64,000 nucleotides of DNA, taken from assembly GCF_000379105.1 (NCBI RefSeq), contig NZ_KB900609.1, forward strand, positions 441,781 to 505,780, read 5' to 3'. Origin of the DNA: Methylobacterium sp. WSM2598 (lineage in GTDB: Bacteria; Pseudomonadota; Alphaproteobacteria; Rhizobiales; Beijerinckiaceae). A program made the position numbers and the translations under genes. Of the stretch, positions 25,493 through 35,115 are shown in pieces; the stretch's first letter is position 1; every line of letters starts with the position of its first letter. The notes under the pieces were generated by a model, which saw only the letters and a program-made list of their open reading frames with translations, had not been told where the DNA came from and ran no database searches.

Positions 25493-25744
25493 TTAAGGAC
25501 GCGGGTTGGGATCTCGGGCCTGCGGCGCGGGCCCGCCGTCGAGCCGCGCGACGAGTTCGTGGAGGCTCGACGCGAGGTCGGTCGGAAGGCGCTCCAGGAG
25601 AGCGCCTTCGAAGGCGGCCTGCAGCCCGGCGGAGAGGATGTTCGCCAGGTGCTCGCCACCGGAGGGACAGAGGCTGCCCCCGCGCGCGGCCGGCACGGTC
25701 GCGGCCGGGTGGAGCCGCGACATGGGCGAGATTTGTGACATCAT
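25493..25744 (-). CDS. Small protein with NepR-like helix motif
   Basis: An 83-residue protein whose second half reads LQAAFEGALLERLPTDLASS followed by LHELVARL. The spacing of Leu, Phe, Glu, Pro and the final Leu residues resembles the helix pair by which NepR anti-sigma factors hold EcfG sigma factors (LRxxFxxxxxExxPxxFxxLLxxL). NepR-like function is inference from a short pattern. ATG 25744 is chosen; a TTG at 25780 is also in frame. It is followed closely by another small gene and faces a Crp/Fnr-type regulator. Confidence 0.45.
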   Translation of the reverse strand: MMSQISPMSRLHPAATVPAARGGSLCPSGGEHLANILSAGLQAAFEGALLERLPTDLASSLHELVARLDGGPAPQARDPNPRP

Positions 25745-26019
25745 CGCGGTCTCTGGACTGTACGCCGTCTCTGACCCCAAAACTGCCAGTCCCGCCGCGG
25801 ATCACAATCCCCGGGCTGCGGCCGAGCTTTCGGTTCCGACCGGTTGTGATCGGTCCGCAACAGTGCGGCGGCGGCGTGCCGGCGCTTTCCTCGGCAAAAG
25901 TGTATTGAGCGGAAAACCGATGATTACATCCGGTGCAGGACGCGCCGCTTAACATATGATAGATCAGTCAGGCGTCACTTGCAGACACACTCGCGCTGCA
26001 TCGGAGGGTTGGTGTCGCG

Positions 26020-26793
26020 TTGGCCCAGTATCTGATCCGCAAGCTCGAGCACTTCGCGCGCCTGTTGCCAGAGGAGCGTGGCGTGCTCGATGCGCTCGCG
26101 CGCCAGCGAACTCGGCGCGTCCGGGCCCGGGACGACGTCATCCACGAGGGCGATGCGCCGCAATTTATCAACCTGGTGCTCGACGGTTGGGCATGCCGCT
26201 ACAAGACCTTGGAGGACGGCCGACGGCAGATCCTGTCCTATCTCCTGCCGGGCGACATCTGCGATTTCGGCGCGCCGGTGCTGCGGGAGATGGACCATTC
26301 GATCGGGGCGATTACCGCGGTCACTCTGGCGGAGATCACGTTCGATGCGGCGGGACAACTTCTCACGGCTCATCCGCGGCTGATGAGGGCCTTCTGCTGG
26401 GACGCGCTGACCGCGGCGGCGATCCAGCGGGAATGGACCGTCAACATCGGTCAGCGCACGGCCTTCGAGCGCCTCGGTCACCTGCTCTGCGAGCTCTACG
26501 TCCGCATGCGGGCGGTTGGCCTCACCCGCGGCGCGAGCTGCGACCTTCCGCTCACGCAGGGCGAGATTGCCGACACGATCGGACTCTCGGTCGTCCACGT
26601 GAACCGGACGCTGCAGGAGCTGCGCAATACCGGCTTCATCACGCTCGGCGGGCGCGAGCTGACGATCCACAGGCTCGACGCCCTCGAACGGGTAGTCCTG
26701 TTCAACAGGAACTACCTCCACCTCTCCCGCGAGGGCCGGCACCTCGACGGCCCGGACGAGCCGTCGACCCTCCCGGACGCCACCCGTTCCTGA
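26020..26793 (+). CDS. Crp/Fnr family transcriptional regulator
   Basis: This 257-residue regulator has a cyclic-nucleotide-binding-like beta-roll (residues about 12-130; FINLVLDGWACRYKTLEDGRRQILSY is typical) and a C-terminal winged helix with recognition region LTQGEIADTIGLSVVHVNRT and LQELRNTGFI. There is no FNR-type N-terminal cysteine cluster, so direct oxygen sensing through an iron-sulphur cluster is unlikely. The start is TTG 26020, 12 bases after GGAGGG. Base composition is visibly less GC-rich than its neighbours, and the 239 bases upstream are A+T-richer, hinting at more recent arrival. Confidence 0.85.
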   Translation: MAQYLIRKLEHFARLLPEERGVLDALARQRTRRVRARDDVIHEGDAPQFINLVLDGWACRYKTLEDGRRQILSYLLPGDICDFGAPVLREMDHSIGAITAVTLAEITFDAAGQLLTAHPRLMRAFCWDALTAAAIQREWTVNIGQRTAFERLGHLLCELYVRMRAVGLTRGASCDLPLTQGEIADTIGLSVVHVNRTLQELRNTGFITLGGRELTIHRLDALERVVLFNRNYLHLSREGRHLDGPDEPSTLPDATRS

Positions 26794-26879
26794 AAATCGG
26801 GGAAGAAGGCGGGCCGCGTCACTAAAATGACACGGTCATCGACAGTTTCTGATCCGGTCATGCCCGGAATACTCTCGCC

Positions 26880-27518
26880 ATGCTGACGGGTTCAGCCATC
26901 ACACGCGCCTTCGTGATCGTGGTCCTGGCCGCGGGACTCGCGGGGCTCTGGCAATCCTTCTTCGGCCGCGCGGCGCCCGACCGGGCGGCCCTGGCTGCGG
27001 CGATCCCGGCCGCGCCGATCCCGGCCGCGGCCAAGATGACGGCCGCCGCGGCCCCGCAGGGGGGCGAGGAGGCCGCGCCCGTCAGGTCGGTCTATCCCGG
27101 GCCGGCCCCGCAGGCGCCGGCCGCGCCGGCCCCGGCCGCGCCGGCGGCCGCGCTGCTCGGCGCCGAGTCCCGCCCGCTCGCGCCGCCGTTCGGGGGACCG
27201 CCCGCGCCGCCCCCGGCGATCGAGGCGCCGGCCGAGCCGGCGGCGGCGGCACCTCCCCCCGTCTTCCCGGAGCCCACCAGGGTCGCCTCGGCGGAGGATC
27301 CTCCCCCGGCCGCGGCGGCCGAACCCTCCCCCGCGCCCGGCGGCATCGACCTCAACACCGCGACCCTGGCCGAACTCAACGGGCTGCGCGGCGGCGGGCG
27401 CATCGGCAAGGCGATCATCGCCGGGCGCCCCTACGCGTCGCCCGGCGACCTCCTCGCCAAGCGCGTCGTCAGCCGCGCGGTGTTCGAGCGCATCAAGGAC
27501 CAGGTCGCGGTGCGCTGA
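26880..27518 (+). CDS. Membrane-anchored ComEA-like helix-hairpin-helix protein
   Basis: This 212-residue protein has one N-terminal transmembrane helix (about residues 8-27), a long Pro/Ala-rich linker (about 30-155) that could span the periplasm, and a C-terminal HHH module (IDLNTATLAELNGLRGGGRI, then GKAIIAGRPYASPGDLLAKR). HHH modules of this type bind DNA backbone non-specifically, as in ComEA. It may take part in DNA uptake or surface DNA binding. No other competence gene lies in the window. Confidence 0.7.
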   Translation: MLTGSAITRAFVIVVLAAGLAGLWQSFFGRAAPDRAALAAAIPAAPIPAAAKMTAAAAPQGGEEAAPVRSVYPGPAPQAPAAPAPAAPAAALLGAESRPLAPPFGGPPAPPPAIEAPAEPAAAAPPPVFPEPTRVASAEDPPPAAAAEPSPAPGGIDLNTATLAELNGLRGGGRIGKAIIAGRPYASPGDLLAKRVVSRAVFERIKDQVAVR

Positions 27519-27561
27519 CCGTCCCGCCCGGCCGGGAGCGCCGGGCGGGCCAGGCCCCGCC

Positions 27562-28524
27562 TCAGGCCCGCGTCGCCTCGAAGCCCCGGCGGATCTGGTC
27601 GGGGTCGAGGTTGCGGCCGATGAAGACGACCCGCGACTCGCGGGGATCCCCCGCCGGCCACTCGTCCTGGAGGTCGCCGTCCAGGATCATGTGCACGCCC
27701 TGGAACACGAAGCGGCGCGGCTCGTCCGGGAAGCTGACGATGCCCTTGCAGCGCAGGATGTCGGGTCCCTGGACCTGGGTGAGGTCGGAGATCCACGGCA
27801 TGAACTTGTTCGGGTCGACCGGGCCCGGCAGCCGCGCCGACACCGACTGAATGTCCTCGGCGTGGTGGTGATGGTGGCCCTCCTCCAGGAATTCGGGCTC
27901 CACCGCGATGATCCGGTCGAGGTCGAAGGCGCGCCGGTCGAGCACGGCGTCGAGGGGCACGTCGCACTTCACGGTGCGGTGGATCCGGGCCGAGGGGTTG
28001 ATCGCCCGGATCCGGCGCTCCACCGCGGCGAGCTCGTCCTCGCCGACGAGGTCGGCCTTGTTGAGCAGGATCACGTCCGCGAAGGCGATCTGGTTGCGGG
28101 CCTCGGGCGCGTCCTTCAGGCGCTCGCTCAGCCACTTGGCATCCGCCACGGTGACCACCGCGTCGAGGCGCGCCGCCTCGCCGACATCCTGGTCGACGAA
28201 GAAGGTCTGGGCGACCGGGGCCGGATCGGCGAGGCCGGTCGTCTCCACGATGATCGCGTCGAACTTGCCGCGCCGCTTCATCAGGCCGTCCATGATGCGG
28301 ATCAGGTCGCCGCGCACGGTGCAGCAGATGCAGCCGTTGTTCATCTCGAACACTTCCTCGTCGGCGCCGACCACGAGGTCGTTGTCGATCCCGATCTCGC
28401 CGAACTCGTTGACGATCACGGCGTAGCGCTTGCCGTGCGGCTCGGTGAGGATGCGGTTGAGGAGCGTGGTCTTGCCGGCACCGAGGTAGCCGGTGAGCAC
28501 GGTGACGGGGATCTTGTCCGACAT
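27562..28524 (-). CDS. CobW/COG0523-type GTPase metallochaperone
   Basis: This 320-residue protein has a P-loop [13 protein letters not shown] (residues about 12-24), the metal motif CICC ([11 protein letters not shown]), [11 protein letters not shown], and the guanine-specificity NKADL. The C-terminal CobW_C domain (residues about 225-320) follows a short His-rich run [12 protein letters not shown]0523 proteins use GTP to deliver metals such as zinc or cobalt. The metal served is not evident; no cobalamin gene is adjacent. ATG 28524 is clear. Confidence 0.9.
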   Translation of the reverse strand: MSDKIPVTVLTGYLGAGKTTLLNRILTEPHGKRYAVIVNEFGEIGIDNDLVVGADEEVFEMNNGCICCTVRGDLIRIMDGLMKRRGKFDAIIVETTGLADPAPVAQTFFVDQDVGEAARLDAVVTVADAKWLSERLKDAPEARNQIAFADVILLNKADLVGEDELAAVERRIRAINPSARIHRTVKCDVPLDAVLDRRAFDLDRIIAVEPEFLEEGHHHHHAEDIQSVSARLPGPVDPNKFMPWISDLTQVQGPDILRCKGIVSFPDEPRRFVFQGVHMILDGDLQDEWPAGDPRESRVVFIGRNLDPDQIRRGFEATRA

Positions 28525-28587
28525 GCGGCAAACCTGAAGGGCTGGACCGCCGGCGCGGGGCGGCGGAGGACGCCCTGATATAGTGTA

Positions 28588-29391
28588 TCACCCCGGCGGC
28601 CGGGAGGGCGTTCCCGCCAAGCTGAAGCGATCGACGTCGCCGAGCAGCGCGACGAAGGCCCGCGCCCCGTGCGCCAGGGCCGCCTCCCCGGCCGCCGCGG
28701 TGGCGAGGCGGGCGTCGCCGATCGCGCCCTCGGGGTTCAGGTCCTCGGCGAGCCAAGCGAAGGCGGCGGGCCGGCCGGCCCGAAGCTGGGCGTAGTCCCG
28801 CTCCATCGCGCGGCTGCGCGGCACGAAATCCCGCACGCGATCGCGCCGCACGAGGTCCGGCCGCAACGCGAGCATCAGGGCGGTCTCGACCGCGCCGCCG
28901 TGGATGCCGTGGCGGATCTCCTCCTCGGGGAAGAGCCCGGGCGGGTAGCCAAAGCGGCTCCAGGCGGTGGTGACGGCGAGGAGGCCGCAGCGACGGCGCA
29001 GTTCCAGCGCCACGAGGTCGATGAGCGCGCTGTTGCCCCCGTGCGACGTGACGATGACGAGCTTGCGGCAGCCCGCCCGGTGCACCGCCTCCCCGATCTC
29101 GACCCAGGCGGCGAGGGCGGTCGGGCCGGCCAGGGTGAGGGTGCCGGGAAAGCTCAGGTGCTCGTCCGACTTGCCGATGGCCTGGACGGGCAGGAGCAGG
29201 ACGTCGAGATCCTCCGGTACCTGGGGCGCGACCCGGGCGAGGTAGCCCTCCTGGATGACGGCGTCGGTGCCGAGCGGCAGGTGCGGGCCGTGCTGCTCCA
29301 CCGCCGCCACGGGCAGGACCGCGATGGCGCGGTCCATGGCGCGGTCGCGGATCTCGGCGGTGGTCAGGTCCTGCCAGGATCGGGCCGGCAT
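28588..29391 (-). CDS. Creatininase/creatinine amidohydrolase family protein
   Basis: This 267-residue enzyme matches the creatininase fold: metal-binding VEQHGPHLPLGTDA (Glu, His, Asp), TSHGGNSAL, HGGAVETALML (Glu). Family members hydrolyse creatinine or other cyclic amides, or act in cofactor routes (the MftE peptidase of mycofactocin, FAPy deformylase). The exact substrate cannot be told. ATG 29391 follows GGAGA; an upstream start at 29454 would add Arg-rich sequence. It follows CobW on the same strand. Confidence 0.85.
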   Translation of the reverse strand: MPARSWQDLTTAEIRDRAMDRAIAVLPVAAVEQHGPHLPLGTDAVIQEGYLARVAPQVPEDLDVLLLPVQAIGKSDEHLSFPGTLTLAGPTALAAWVEIGEAVHRAGCRKLVIVTSHGGNSALIDLVALELRRRCGLLAVTTAWSRFGYPPGLFPEEEIRHGIHGGAVETALMLALRPDLVRRDRVRDFVPRSRAMERDYAQLRAGRPAAFAWLAEDLNPEGAIGDARLATAAAGEAALAHGARAFVALLGDVDRFSLAGTPSRPPG

Positions 29392-29662
29392 CGCGGGTCT
29401 CCAGGCCCGAAGAGGGCGCACGAGGCGGGGCCGTGCGGGGCCTCGCTGCCGCATCGTCCGCCGCGGGGCCGGAGCTCCCGCGGCGGATGAGGCACCGCAA
29501 TGATGCGAAGGAGTGCGGGCCCCCGCAACCGCGGCCGCGCAGCCGGCTGTGCATCGGCCGGGCCTGTCATGCGAGCGTCACGGCCGGGCGGCAGATGGCC
29601 GTGCTAGGGTGCGGGCGCGGCGCCCTGCCGAGCCGCCCTCCCCGGCAGAAGGAACTCCCGCG

Positions 29663-30250
29663 ATGTCCACGGCCGAGCAGGCGGCGCCGGTCCAGGCCGA
29701 CGAGGCTCCGCGGCGCAAGGCGTCCAAGGCCCTTCGCCCGCCCGGGGCGAAGAGCGTCGGCTGGGCGCTCGTCCACGCCGCCCGGATGCAGCGCGGCCGG
29801 ATCGGCGACCGGCTCGCGGCCCTCGACCTCTTCGCCGGCCAGGAGCAGGTCGTGCAGGTGCTCGCGGCCGCCGGCGCGATGACGATGGGCGACCTCGCCG
29901 CGACGCTGCGGGTGCGGCCCCCGACCGCCTCCAAGACGGTGACCCGCCTCGCCGCCCTCGGCTTCGTCGAGCGCCGCGCGGAGGCGGCGGACGGGCGCAT
30001 CGTGCGGGTGCGCCTGACCGAGGCCGGGCTCGCCAAGGCGGCCGCGATCGACCGGATCTGGGAGGAGGTCGAGGCCGAGATGCTCGACGGCTTCGACAAC
30101 AAGGAGAAGCGCCGCCTGCGCAAGCTCCTGCGCCGGGCCGCGCGCAACCTCGCCGAGGCCTCGGGGCTCGACGCGCACGAGCCGGAGCCCGAGGAGGACC
30201 TGGATGCCGGCGGGCTGGAGGCGGAGGACGGGGCGCACGACGCCGATTGA
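29663..30250 (+). CDS. MarR family transcriptional regulator
   Basis: This 195-residue protein has a winged helix with recognition helix MGDLAATLRVRPPTASKTVTR and the wing VERRAEAADGRIVRVRLTEAG, typical of MarR. The C-terminus is unusually acidic (PEPEEDLDAGGLEAEDGAHDAD). ATG 29663 follows AGAAGGAA. It is divergent from the creatininase gene across 271 bases that hold an inverted repeat CACGGCC/GGCCGTG near 29580-29602, a possible operator. The ligand is unknown. Confidence 0.88.
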   Translation: MSTAEQAAPVQADEAPRRKASKALRPPGAKSVGWALVHAARMQRGRIGDRLAALDLFAGQEQVVQVLAAAGAMTMGDLAATLRVRPPTASKTVTRLAALGFVERRAEAADGRIVRVRLTEAGLAKAAAIDRIWEEVEAEMLDGFDNKEKRRLRKLLRRAARNLAEASGLDAHEPEPEEDLDAGGLEAEDGAHDAD

Positions 30251-30367
30251 GGCGCCTCGCCGTAATTTCCTCCCTGGACCGTGGCCGGCGAGCCACGCTT
30301 CGGCCCTCCCGTCGCCGGATTCTCCTGGTCGGATCGCCCCCAACAACAAAACGGGGAGTTGAGTCCG

Positions 30368-30565
30368 ATGCAGGATCGCCACCAGCCCAGCCCGGGCGAG
30401 ACCGACCTCGAACGTTCCGTCGCCGAGGCCCTGCGGGTGATCGCGCAGGTGCAGGCGGAGCGCGGGGACGCGCCGGTGCGCTCGGCCCGGCTGCGGCTCG
30501 CGACGATCTACGGGGTCAACCGCCTGCGGCGGCGGCTGAGAAGCGGCGCCAGCGCGGCGGCGTGA
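30368..30565 (+). CDS. Small hypothetical protein
   Basis: A 65-residue, Arg-rich, helical protein (TDLERSVAEALRVIAQVQAE, LRLATIYGVNRLRRRL). ATG 30368 follows GGGAGT. No family is recognised; it follows marR on the same strand. Confidence 0.5.
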   Translation: MQDRHQPSPGETDLERSVAEALRVIAQVQAERGDAPVRSARLRLATIYGVNRLRRRLRSGASAAA

Positions 30566-30583
30566 GGGCGGTTCCGCCGCCGG

Positions 30584-30643
30584 CGGGGCCCCAGCCCCGC
30601 CACGCGGGGTGTCAGCCCCGCCACGCGGGGTGTCAGCCCCGCG
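30584..30643. repeat. Tandem 21-bp palindromic units at convergent gene ends
   Basis: Two copies of CCACGCGGGGTGTCAGCCCCG (period 21, at 30601 and 30622) plus a partial copy form hairpins through GCGGGG/CCCCGC arms. The array lies between the small plus-strand gene and the kinase on the minus strand and includes the kinase's TGA. Confidence 0.75.
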
Positions 30644-31667
30644 CCAGTTCCCAGCCCCGCTCGGCCAGCGCCATGCCGAGCGCCCCCTTCTCGCTCGCAT
30701 CCGCGCTCGACGCGTTGCCGGCCTTGGCCCGGGCCAGCACGCCTTCGAGGATCACCGCGAGGCGGAAGAGCGCGAAGGCGAGGTGGAAGGGCGTGATGCC
30801 GTCCCGGCGGCCGGTGCGCTCGCAGTAGCGGCGCACGTACTCCGCCTGGCTCGGCAGGCCGAGCGCGTCCAGGTCCCGGCCGAGCAGGCCGCGATAGGCG
30901 GTCGGCGCCGTGTTGTAAGCGATGCAATTGTAGGCGAGGTCGGCCAGCGGGTGGCCGAGGGTGGCGAGTTCCCAGTCGATGATGCCGATCACCCGCGGCT
31001 CGTCCGGGTGGAAGATCATGTTGTCGAGGCGGAAATCACCGTGGCAGATGCGGGTCTCGTCGTCCGCCGGCACGTGGGCGGGCAGCCATTCCGCCAGCCG
31101 GTCGATCGCCGGGTTCTCGCGCGTCTTCGAGGCCGCCCATTGCCCCGACCAGCGCTCGATCTGCCGCCGGAAGTAGTTTCCGGCCTTGCCGAAATTCGAC
31201 AGCCCGACCGCCCCCGGATCGACCCGGTGCAGGCGCGCCAGGGCCTCGTTCATCGCGAAGTAGATCGGCGCGCGCGCCTCGCGCGGCAGGTCCGGCAGGG
31301 CCGGGTCCCAGAACACCCGGCCCCGCAGCCGCTCCATCAGGTAGAAGGGCGTGCCGATCACCGCCGGGTCCGCGCAGAAGGCGACCGCGCGGGGGACCGG
31401 CACGTCGGTGGCGGAGAGCGCGTTCAGCACCCGGAACTCGCGGTCGACGGCGTGGGCGGAGGGCAGGAGCTTGCCGGGCGGCTGCTTGCGCAGGACGTAC
31501 TCGCCCGCCTCGGCGATCACCAGGAAGGTCGGGTTCGACTGCCCGCCGCGCATCTGGCGCAGGTCGGTGAGCCGGCCGAGCCCCTGCGCGGCGAGGAAGG
31601 CCTCCAGCGCCTCGGTCGGGAAGCGGTGCGCCTCGCGCACCGGGATGGTCTCGGGCAGGTCTGTCAT
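30633..31667 (-). CDS. APH-fold phosphotransferase, ACAD10/11-like
   Basis: This 344-residue protein has the aminoglycoside-phosphotransferase/choline-kinase fold: MRGGQSNPTFLV (nucleotide loop), YVLRKQPPG (Lys), catalytic CHGDFRLDN (HGDxxxxN) and GIIDWELATLG (metal Asp). Its pattern is that of the kinase domain of ACAD10/11 and related bacterial proteins, which phosphorylate 4-hydroxyacyl-CoAs, more than drug-resistance enzymes. No acyl-CoA dehydrogenase is adjacent. ATG 31667. Confidence 0.85.
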   Translation of the reverse strand: MTDLPETIPVREAHRFPTEALEAFLAAQGLGRLTDLRQMRGGQSNPTFLVIAEAGEYVLRKQPPGKLLPSAHAVDREFRVLNALSATDVPVPRAVAFCADPAVIGTPFYLMERLRGRVFWDPALPDLPREARAPIYFAMNEALARLHRVDPGAVGLSNFGKAGNYFRRQIERWSGQWAASKTRENPAIDRLAEWLPAHVPADDETRICHGDFRLDNMIFHPDEPRVIGIIDWELATLGHPLADLAYNCIAYNTAPTAYRGLLGRDLDALGLPSQAEYVRRYCERTGRRDGITPFHLAFALFRLAVILEGVLARAKAGNASSADASEKGALGMALAERGWELARG

Positions 31668-31851
31668 GCGGGGTCCATCGCGGGGAACGGGCCGCGACCA
31701 TGCCGCAAGCGCCGGGCGCGGTCATTCCTGCAGCGCAGCATTTCGCCGGCCCGGCCGGGCCGGCCGCCCAGGCTGTGCATGATCCCGTTGATTCCGCGTC
31801 GGTTTTCCAGCGCCGGTTTCGCCCCGCCCGGCCATGCTCTAGGATAGCCGC

Positions 31852-32472
31852 ATGAGTCGTGCCCTCCTCCCCGTCCTCGCCCTCTCCCTCCTGTCCGCGG
31901 CGCCCGCGCTGGCGAAGCCGAGGCCCAGGGCCGAGAAGCCCGAATCCGCCGCGCCCGCGAGCCTGCAGGCGAGCCCGGTCGGCAGCTTCGGGGCCTGGAA
32001 CGTCTTCGCCGCGGGCGAGGGCAAGGGGCGCATCTGCTACGCGATCAGCAAGCCGCAGGCGCGGCTGCCCAAGAGCCTCAAGCGCGACGACGCCTACCTG
32101 TTCGTGACCGTGCGCAGGGGCGAGCGGGTGGCCAATGAGGTCGCCATCATGATGGGCTTCGCCCCGAAGCCCGGCAGCAACCAGACCGGAGCCGGGGCCG
32201 ACACCGCGGCGGCGAACGCCGCCGTCTCAGCCCCCTCGGCCGCCAACGACCCGTCGCTGGCGATCGGCTCGGCCCGCTACGCGCTCGTGGTGAAGGGCAC
32301 CAATGCCTGGCTGCAGAACCCGGCCGAGGAGGGCCGCGTCGTCACCGAGATGGGGCGCGGCAAGAAGGTCGTCGTGAAGGCGGTGTCGCAGCGCGGCAAC
32401 GCCTCGACCGACGAGTACAACCTCGAAGGCTTCGGCGACGCCATCAAGCGCACCCGCGAGGAGTGCAAGTAG
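31852..32472 (+). CDS. Invasion-associated locus B (IalB) family protein
   Basis: This 206-residue protein has a signal peptide (residues 1-21, ALA-K cleavage) and an IalB domain ([45 protein letters not shown]). IalB proteins are exported and common in Rhizobiales; in Bartonella they aid entry to erythrocytes, while in environmental species the role is unknown. Two cysteines (CYAIS and the terminal EECK) may pair. It lies 76 bases upstream of rlmN. Confidence 0.85.
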   Translation: MSRALLPVLALSLLSAAPALAKPRPRAEKPESAAPASLQASPVGSFGAWNVFAAGEGKGRICYAISKPQARLPKSLKRDDAYLFVTVRRGERVANEVAIMMGFAPKPGSNQTGAGADTAAANAAVSAPSAANDPSLAIGSARYALVVKGTNAWLQNPAEEGRVVTEMGRGKKVVVKAVSQRGNASTDEYNLEGFGDAIKRTREECK

Positions 32473-32548
32473 GGCCTGCCCGGCGCGTATTCGCGTTTCG
32501 GCCCGCAACCGCCTATATCGGGGGTCACCATACTCCCGAAGGTTCCTG

Positions 32549-33844
32549 ATGGCGACGGCGTCCCTCGACACCGCGCGGCCCGAGCGCCGCGCCGGTTCCG
32601 ATCCCTTCATCGAGAAGACGCCCGAGGTGCGCCCCGAGGCGATGGTCGCGACCGGCCGGCCCTCCCTGGTCGGCCTCACCCGCGGCGCCCTGCGCGAGCG
32701 CCTCGCCGCCATCGGCGTGCCCGAGCGCGAGCAGCGCATGCGCACCGGCCAGCTCTGGCACTGGATCAACGTGCGCGGGGCGGCCTCCTTCGAGGCCATG
32801 ACCAATGTCGGCAAGGGGCTGAAGGCGCAGCTGGAGGAGGCCTACACCCTCGACCGGCCCGAGGTGGTGAGCGAGCAGGTCTCCCGCGACGGCACCCGCA
32901 AGTGGCTGCTGCGCATGCCGCCGACCGGCCGCCACGACCACAATCGCGGCGCCGAGATCGAGTGCGTCTACATCCCGGCCAACGACCGCGGCACGCTCTG
33001 CGTGTCGAGCCAGGTCGGCTGCACGCTCACCTGCTCTTTCTGTCACACCGGCACGCAGCGCCTCGTGCGCAATCTCTCGGCCCAGGAGATCACCGCCCAG
33101 CTCGTCGTCGCCCGCGACCGGCTCGGCGACTGGCCCGGCCAGGTGCCGCCCAAGGGCACCTTCGTGCCCGTGGACGGCTCGCGCTTCGTGTCGAACATCG
33201 TGTTCATGGGCATGGGCGAGCCGCTCTACAACGTCGACAACGTGGTCGACGCGGTCGGGGTGATGAGCGACAACGAGGGCCTCGGCCTGTCGCGCCGCCG
33301 CATCACGGTCTCGACCTCGGGCGTGGTTCCGCAATTCGAGCGGCTCGGCATCGACGCGAACGCGATGCTGGCGATCTCGCTCCACGCGGTGCGCGACGAC
33401 CTGCGCGACGAGCTGGTCCCGCTCAACCGCAAGTACCCGATCCGGACCCTGCTCGAGGCCTGCCGGAACTATCCGGGCGTGTCGAATGCCCGCCGCATCA
33501 CCTTCGAGTACGTGATGCTGAAGGGCGTGAACGATTCGGACGCCGAGGCGCGCGAATTGGTGCGGCTGCTCAAGGGCATCCCGGCCAAGATCAACCTGAT
33601 CCCGTTCAATCCCTGGCCCGGCTCCAGGTACGAGTGCTCGGACTGGGAGCGGATCGAGCGCTTCTCCGAGATCGTCTTCAACGCCGGCTACGCCTCGCCG
33701 GTGCGCACGCCGCGGGGCCGGGACATCCTGGCGGCCTGCGGCCAGCTCAAGAGCGAGACCGAGAAGCTGCGCGCCCGCGCCCGGCTGATGCTGGAGGACG
33801 GCATCGGGGCGGAGGGCGTCTACGGGGCCGTGGACGACGACTGA
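32549..33844 (+). CDS. rlmN: Dual-specificity 23S rRNA/tRNA adenine-C2 methyltransferase
   Basis: RlmN is a radical-SAM enzyme that methylates C2 of A2503 in 23S rRNA and A37 in some tRNAs. The 431-residue protein shows the CxxxCxxC cluster motif [41 protein letters not shown], and the methyl-carrying Cys in the C-terminal region (ILAACGQL). ATG 32549 follows GAAGG. It is followed after 11 bases by a membrane protein gene. Confidence 0.95.
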   Translation: MATASLDTARPERRAGSDPFIEKTPEVRPEAMVATGRPSLVGLTRGALRERLAAIGVPEREQRMRTGQLWHWINVRGAASFEAMTNVGKGLKAQLEEAYTLDRPEVVSEQVSRDGTRKWLLRMPPTGRHDHNRGAEIECVYIPANDRGTLCVSSQVGCTLTCSFCHTGTQRLVRNLSAQEITAQLVVARDRLGDWPGQVPPKGTFVPVDGSRFVSNIVFMGMGEPLYNVDNVVDAVGVMSDNEGLGLSRRRITVSTSGVVPQFERLGIDANAMLAISLHAVRDDLRDELVPLNRKYPIRTLLEACRNYPGVSNARRITFEYVMLKGVNDSDAEARELVRLLKGIPAKINLIPFNPWPGSRYECSDWERIERFSEIVFNAGYASPVRTPRGRDILAACGQLKSETEKLRARARLMLEDGIGAEGVYGAVDDD

Positions 33845-33855
33845 GCGGCCGACCG

Positions 33856-34353
33856 ATGCAGCTGATCGGCCGCCTCGTCGCCGTGGGCTTCGCGCTGCTG
33901 CTGGCGCTGCCGGTCGGGGCTTTGCTCCTCGGCCTCGGCGCGCTGGTCGATCCGGTTCTGCGCGACGTCGTGGGGCAGCTCGGCCTCGCCGCGATCGAAT
34001 CGGTGCTGGCCGAACTCGCCGCCGGCTACCCGCCGGATCCCGGCATGGTCGAGGCGGTGCTGGATGCGGGCCGGGCCGTCCTGCTCCTGGTGGCGGTGCC
34101 GCCCATCCTCAACGCCGTGATGGGCGAGGTGCTGGGCTGGCGCGCGCTGACTTGGTACGCGGGCGCGACCGGCTTCCTCACCGCCCTCCTGCCCTGGCTG
34201 ATGCGGGGCGTGCGCGGCGGCGCGGGCGGTCCGGCGGGCCTCGCCGAGGGGCGCGTCACCGCCCTGCTGTTCCTGGCCGGGGCGGGCGCCGGCCTCGTCT
34301 ACTGGCTCCTCGCCGGCCGCCGGGCAGGCGGCGCGGCCGCGCCGCGGCGCTGA
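33856..34353 (+). CDS. Multi-pass membrane protein, hypothetical
   Basis: A 165-residue protein with four hydrophobic helices (about residues 4-28, 72-92, 98-117 and 132-152) and no recognised family. ATG 33856 follows the rlmN stop closely, so the two are probably co-transcribed. Its stop directly abuts the stop of the convergent LysE gene (34354). Confidence 0.65.
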   Translation: MQLIGRLVAVGFALLLALPVGALLLGLGALVDPVLRDVVGQLGLAAIESVLAELAAGYPPDPGMVEAVLDAGRAVLLLVAVPPILNAVMGEVLGWRALTWYAGATGFLTALLPWLMRGVRGGAGGPAGLAEGRVTALLFLAGAGAGLVYWLLAGRRAGGAAAPRR

Positions 34354-34989
34354 TCAGCGCGCCGTCGCCGGGATCCGCGCCGCGAAGGCCCCGAACAGCC
34401 CGGCGAAGAGCCAGTCGATGGCGCGCAGCATCCGCGGCCGGGCCTGGAGCGCGCCGGTGATCCGTTCCGCCCCGAGGACGAGGAGGATCCCGAGCGGCAG
34501 CGTGACGGCCACGAAGGCGGCGCCCAGGAAGGCGAGCTGGCCGGCCGGGTTCACCGCGTCGGCGCGCACGAATTGCGGCAGGAAGGTGATGAAGAACAGG
34601 ACGACCTTCGGGTTCGTGAGGTTCACCCCGACCCCGGTCCAGAAGGCGCGCCGGAAGCCGCCCCCGACCCGCTCGGCCCGCACCGTCAGGGCCGAGCCGC
34701 GGCGCAGGGCATCGAGGGCGAGCCAGGCGAGGTAGAGGGCGCCCACGAGCTTGAGCACCAGGAAGGCCGTCGCCGAGGCCGCGAGCAGGGCCGAGAGGCC
34801 GAGAGCCGCCGCCAGGGTGTGCCCGAGCGTGCCGGTGCTGGTGCCCAGCACCGTGGCGAGGCCGGCCCGCCGCCCGGCCCCGATCGTGCGGGCGAGCATC
34901 AGGCTCATGTCCGGCCCCGGCGTCACGAAGAGGACGAGGCAGGCGAGCAGGTAGGCGGCGAAGGTCGGCGCGTCGGGCAGGAAGGTCAT
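34354..34989 (-). CDS. LysE/RhtB family amino-acid exporter
   Basis: This 211-residue permease has six hydrophobic helices and the LysE signature VTPGPDMSLMLARTIGAGRRAG near residues 21-42, then LKLVGALYLAWLALDAL and GVNLTNPKVVLFFITFLPQFV. Such proteins export amino acids, for example threonine, homoserine lactone or lysine. ATG 34989 follows GGAGCGAG; an ATG at 35046 is less likely. Confidence 0.9.
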   Translation of the reverse strand: MTFLPDAPTFAAYLLACLVLFVTPGPDMSLMLARTIGAGRRAGLATVLGTSTGTLGHTLAAALGLSALLAASATAFLVLKLVGALYLAWLALDALRRGSALTVRAERVGGGFRRAFWTGVGVNLTNPKVVLFFITFLPQFVRADAVNPAGQLAFLGAAFVAVTLPLGILLVLGAERITGALQARPRMLRAIDWLFAGLFGAFAARIPATAR

Positions 34990-35115
34990 CGGCTCGCTCC
35001 GGGCGGCAGGCCTCGCCCGATTGAACCGGGAGCGACGCGCAGGCAAGGGCGGCGGCGCAGGCGAGGGCGCTTGAGGCGGCCGCGCGCCGGGCTACCTTCC
35101 GGACGGGAGACCAGC

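Noticed and set aside
32902..34353. A 483-codon plus-strand frame covering most of rlmN and the following gene
   Set aside because: Only its last 165 codons (from 33856) look like a protein; the earlier part is rlmN read in the wrong frame.
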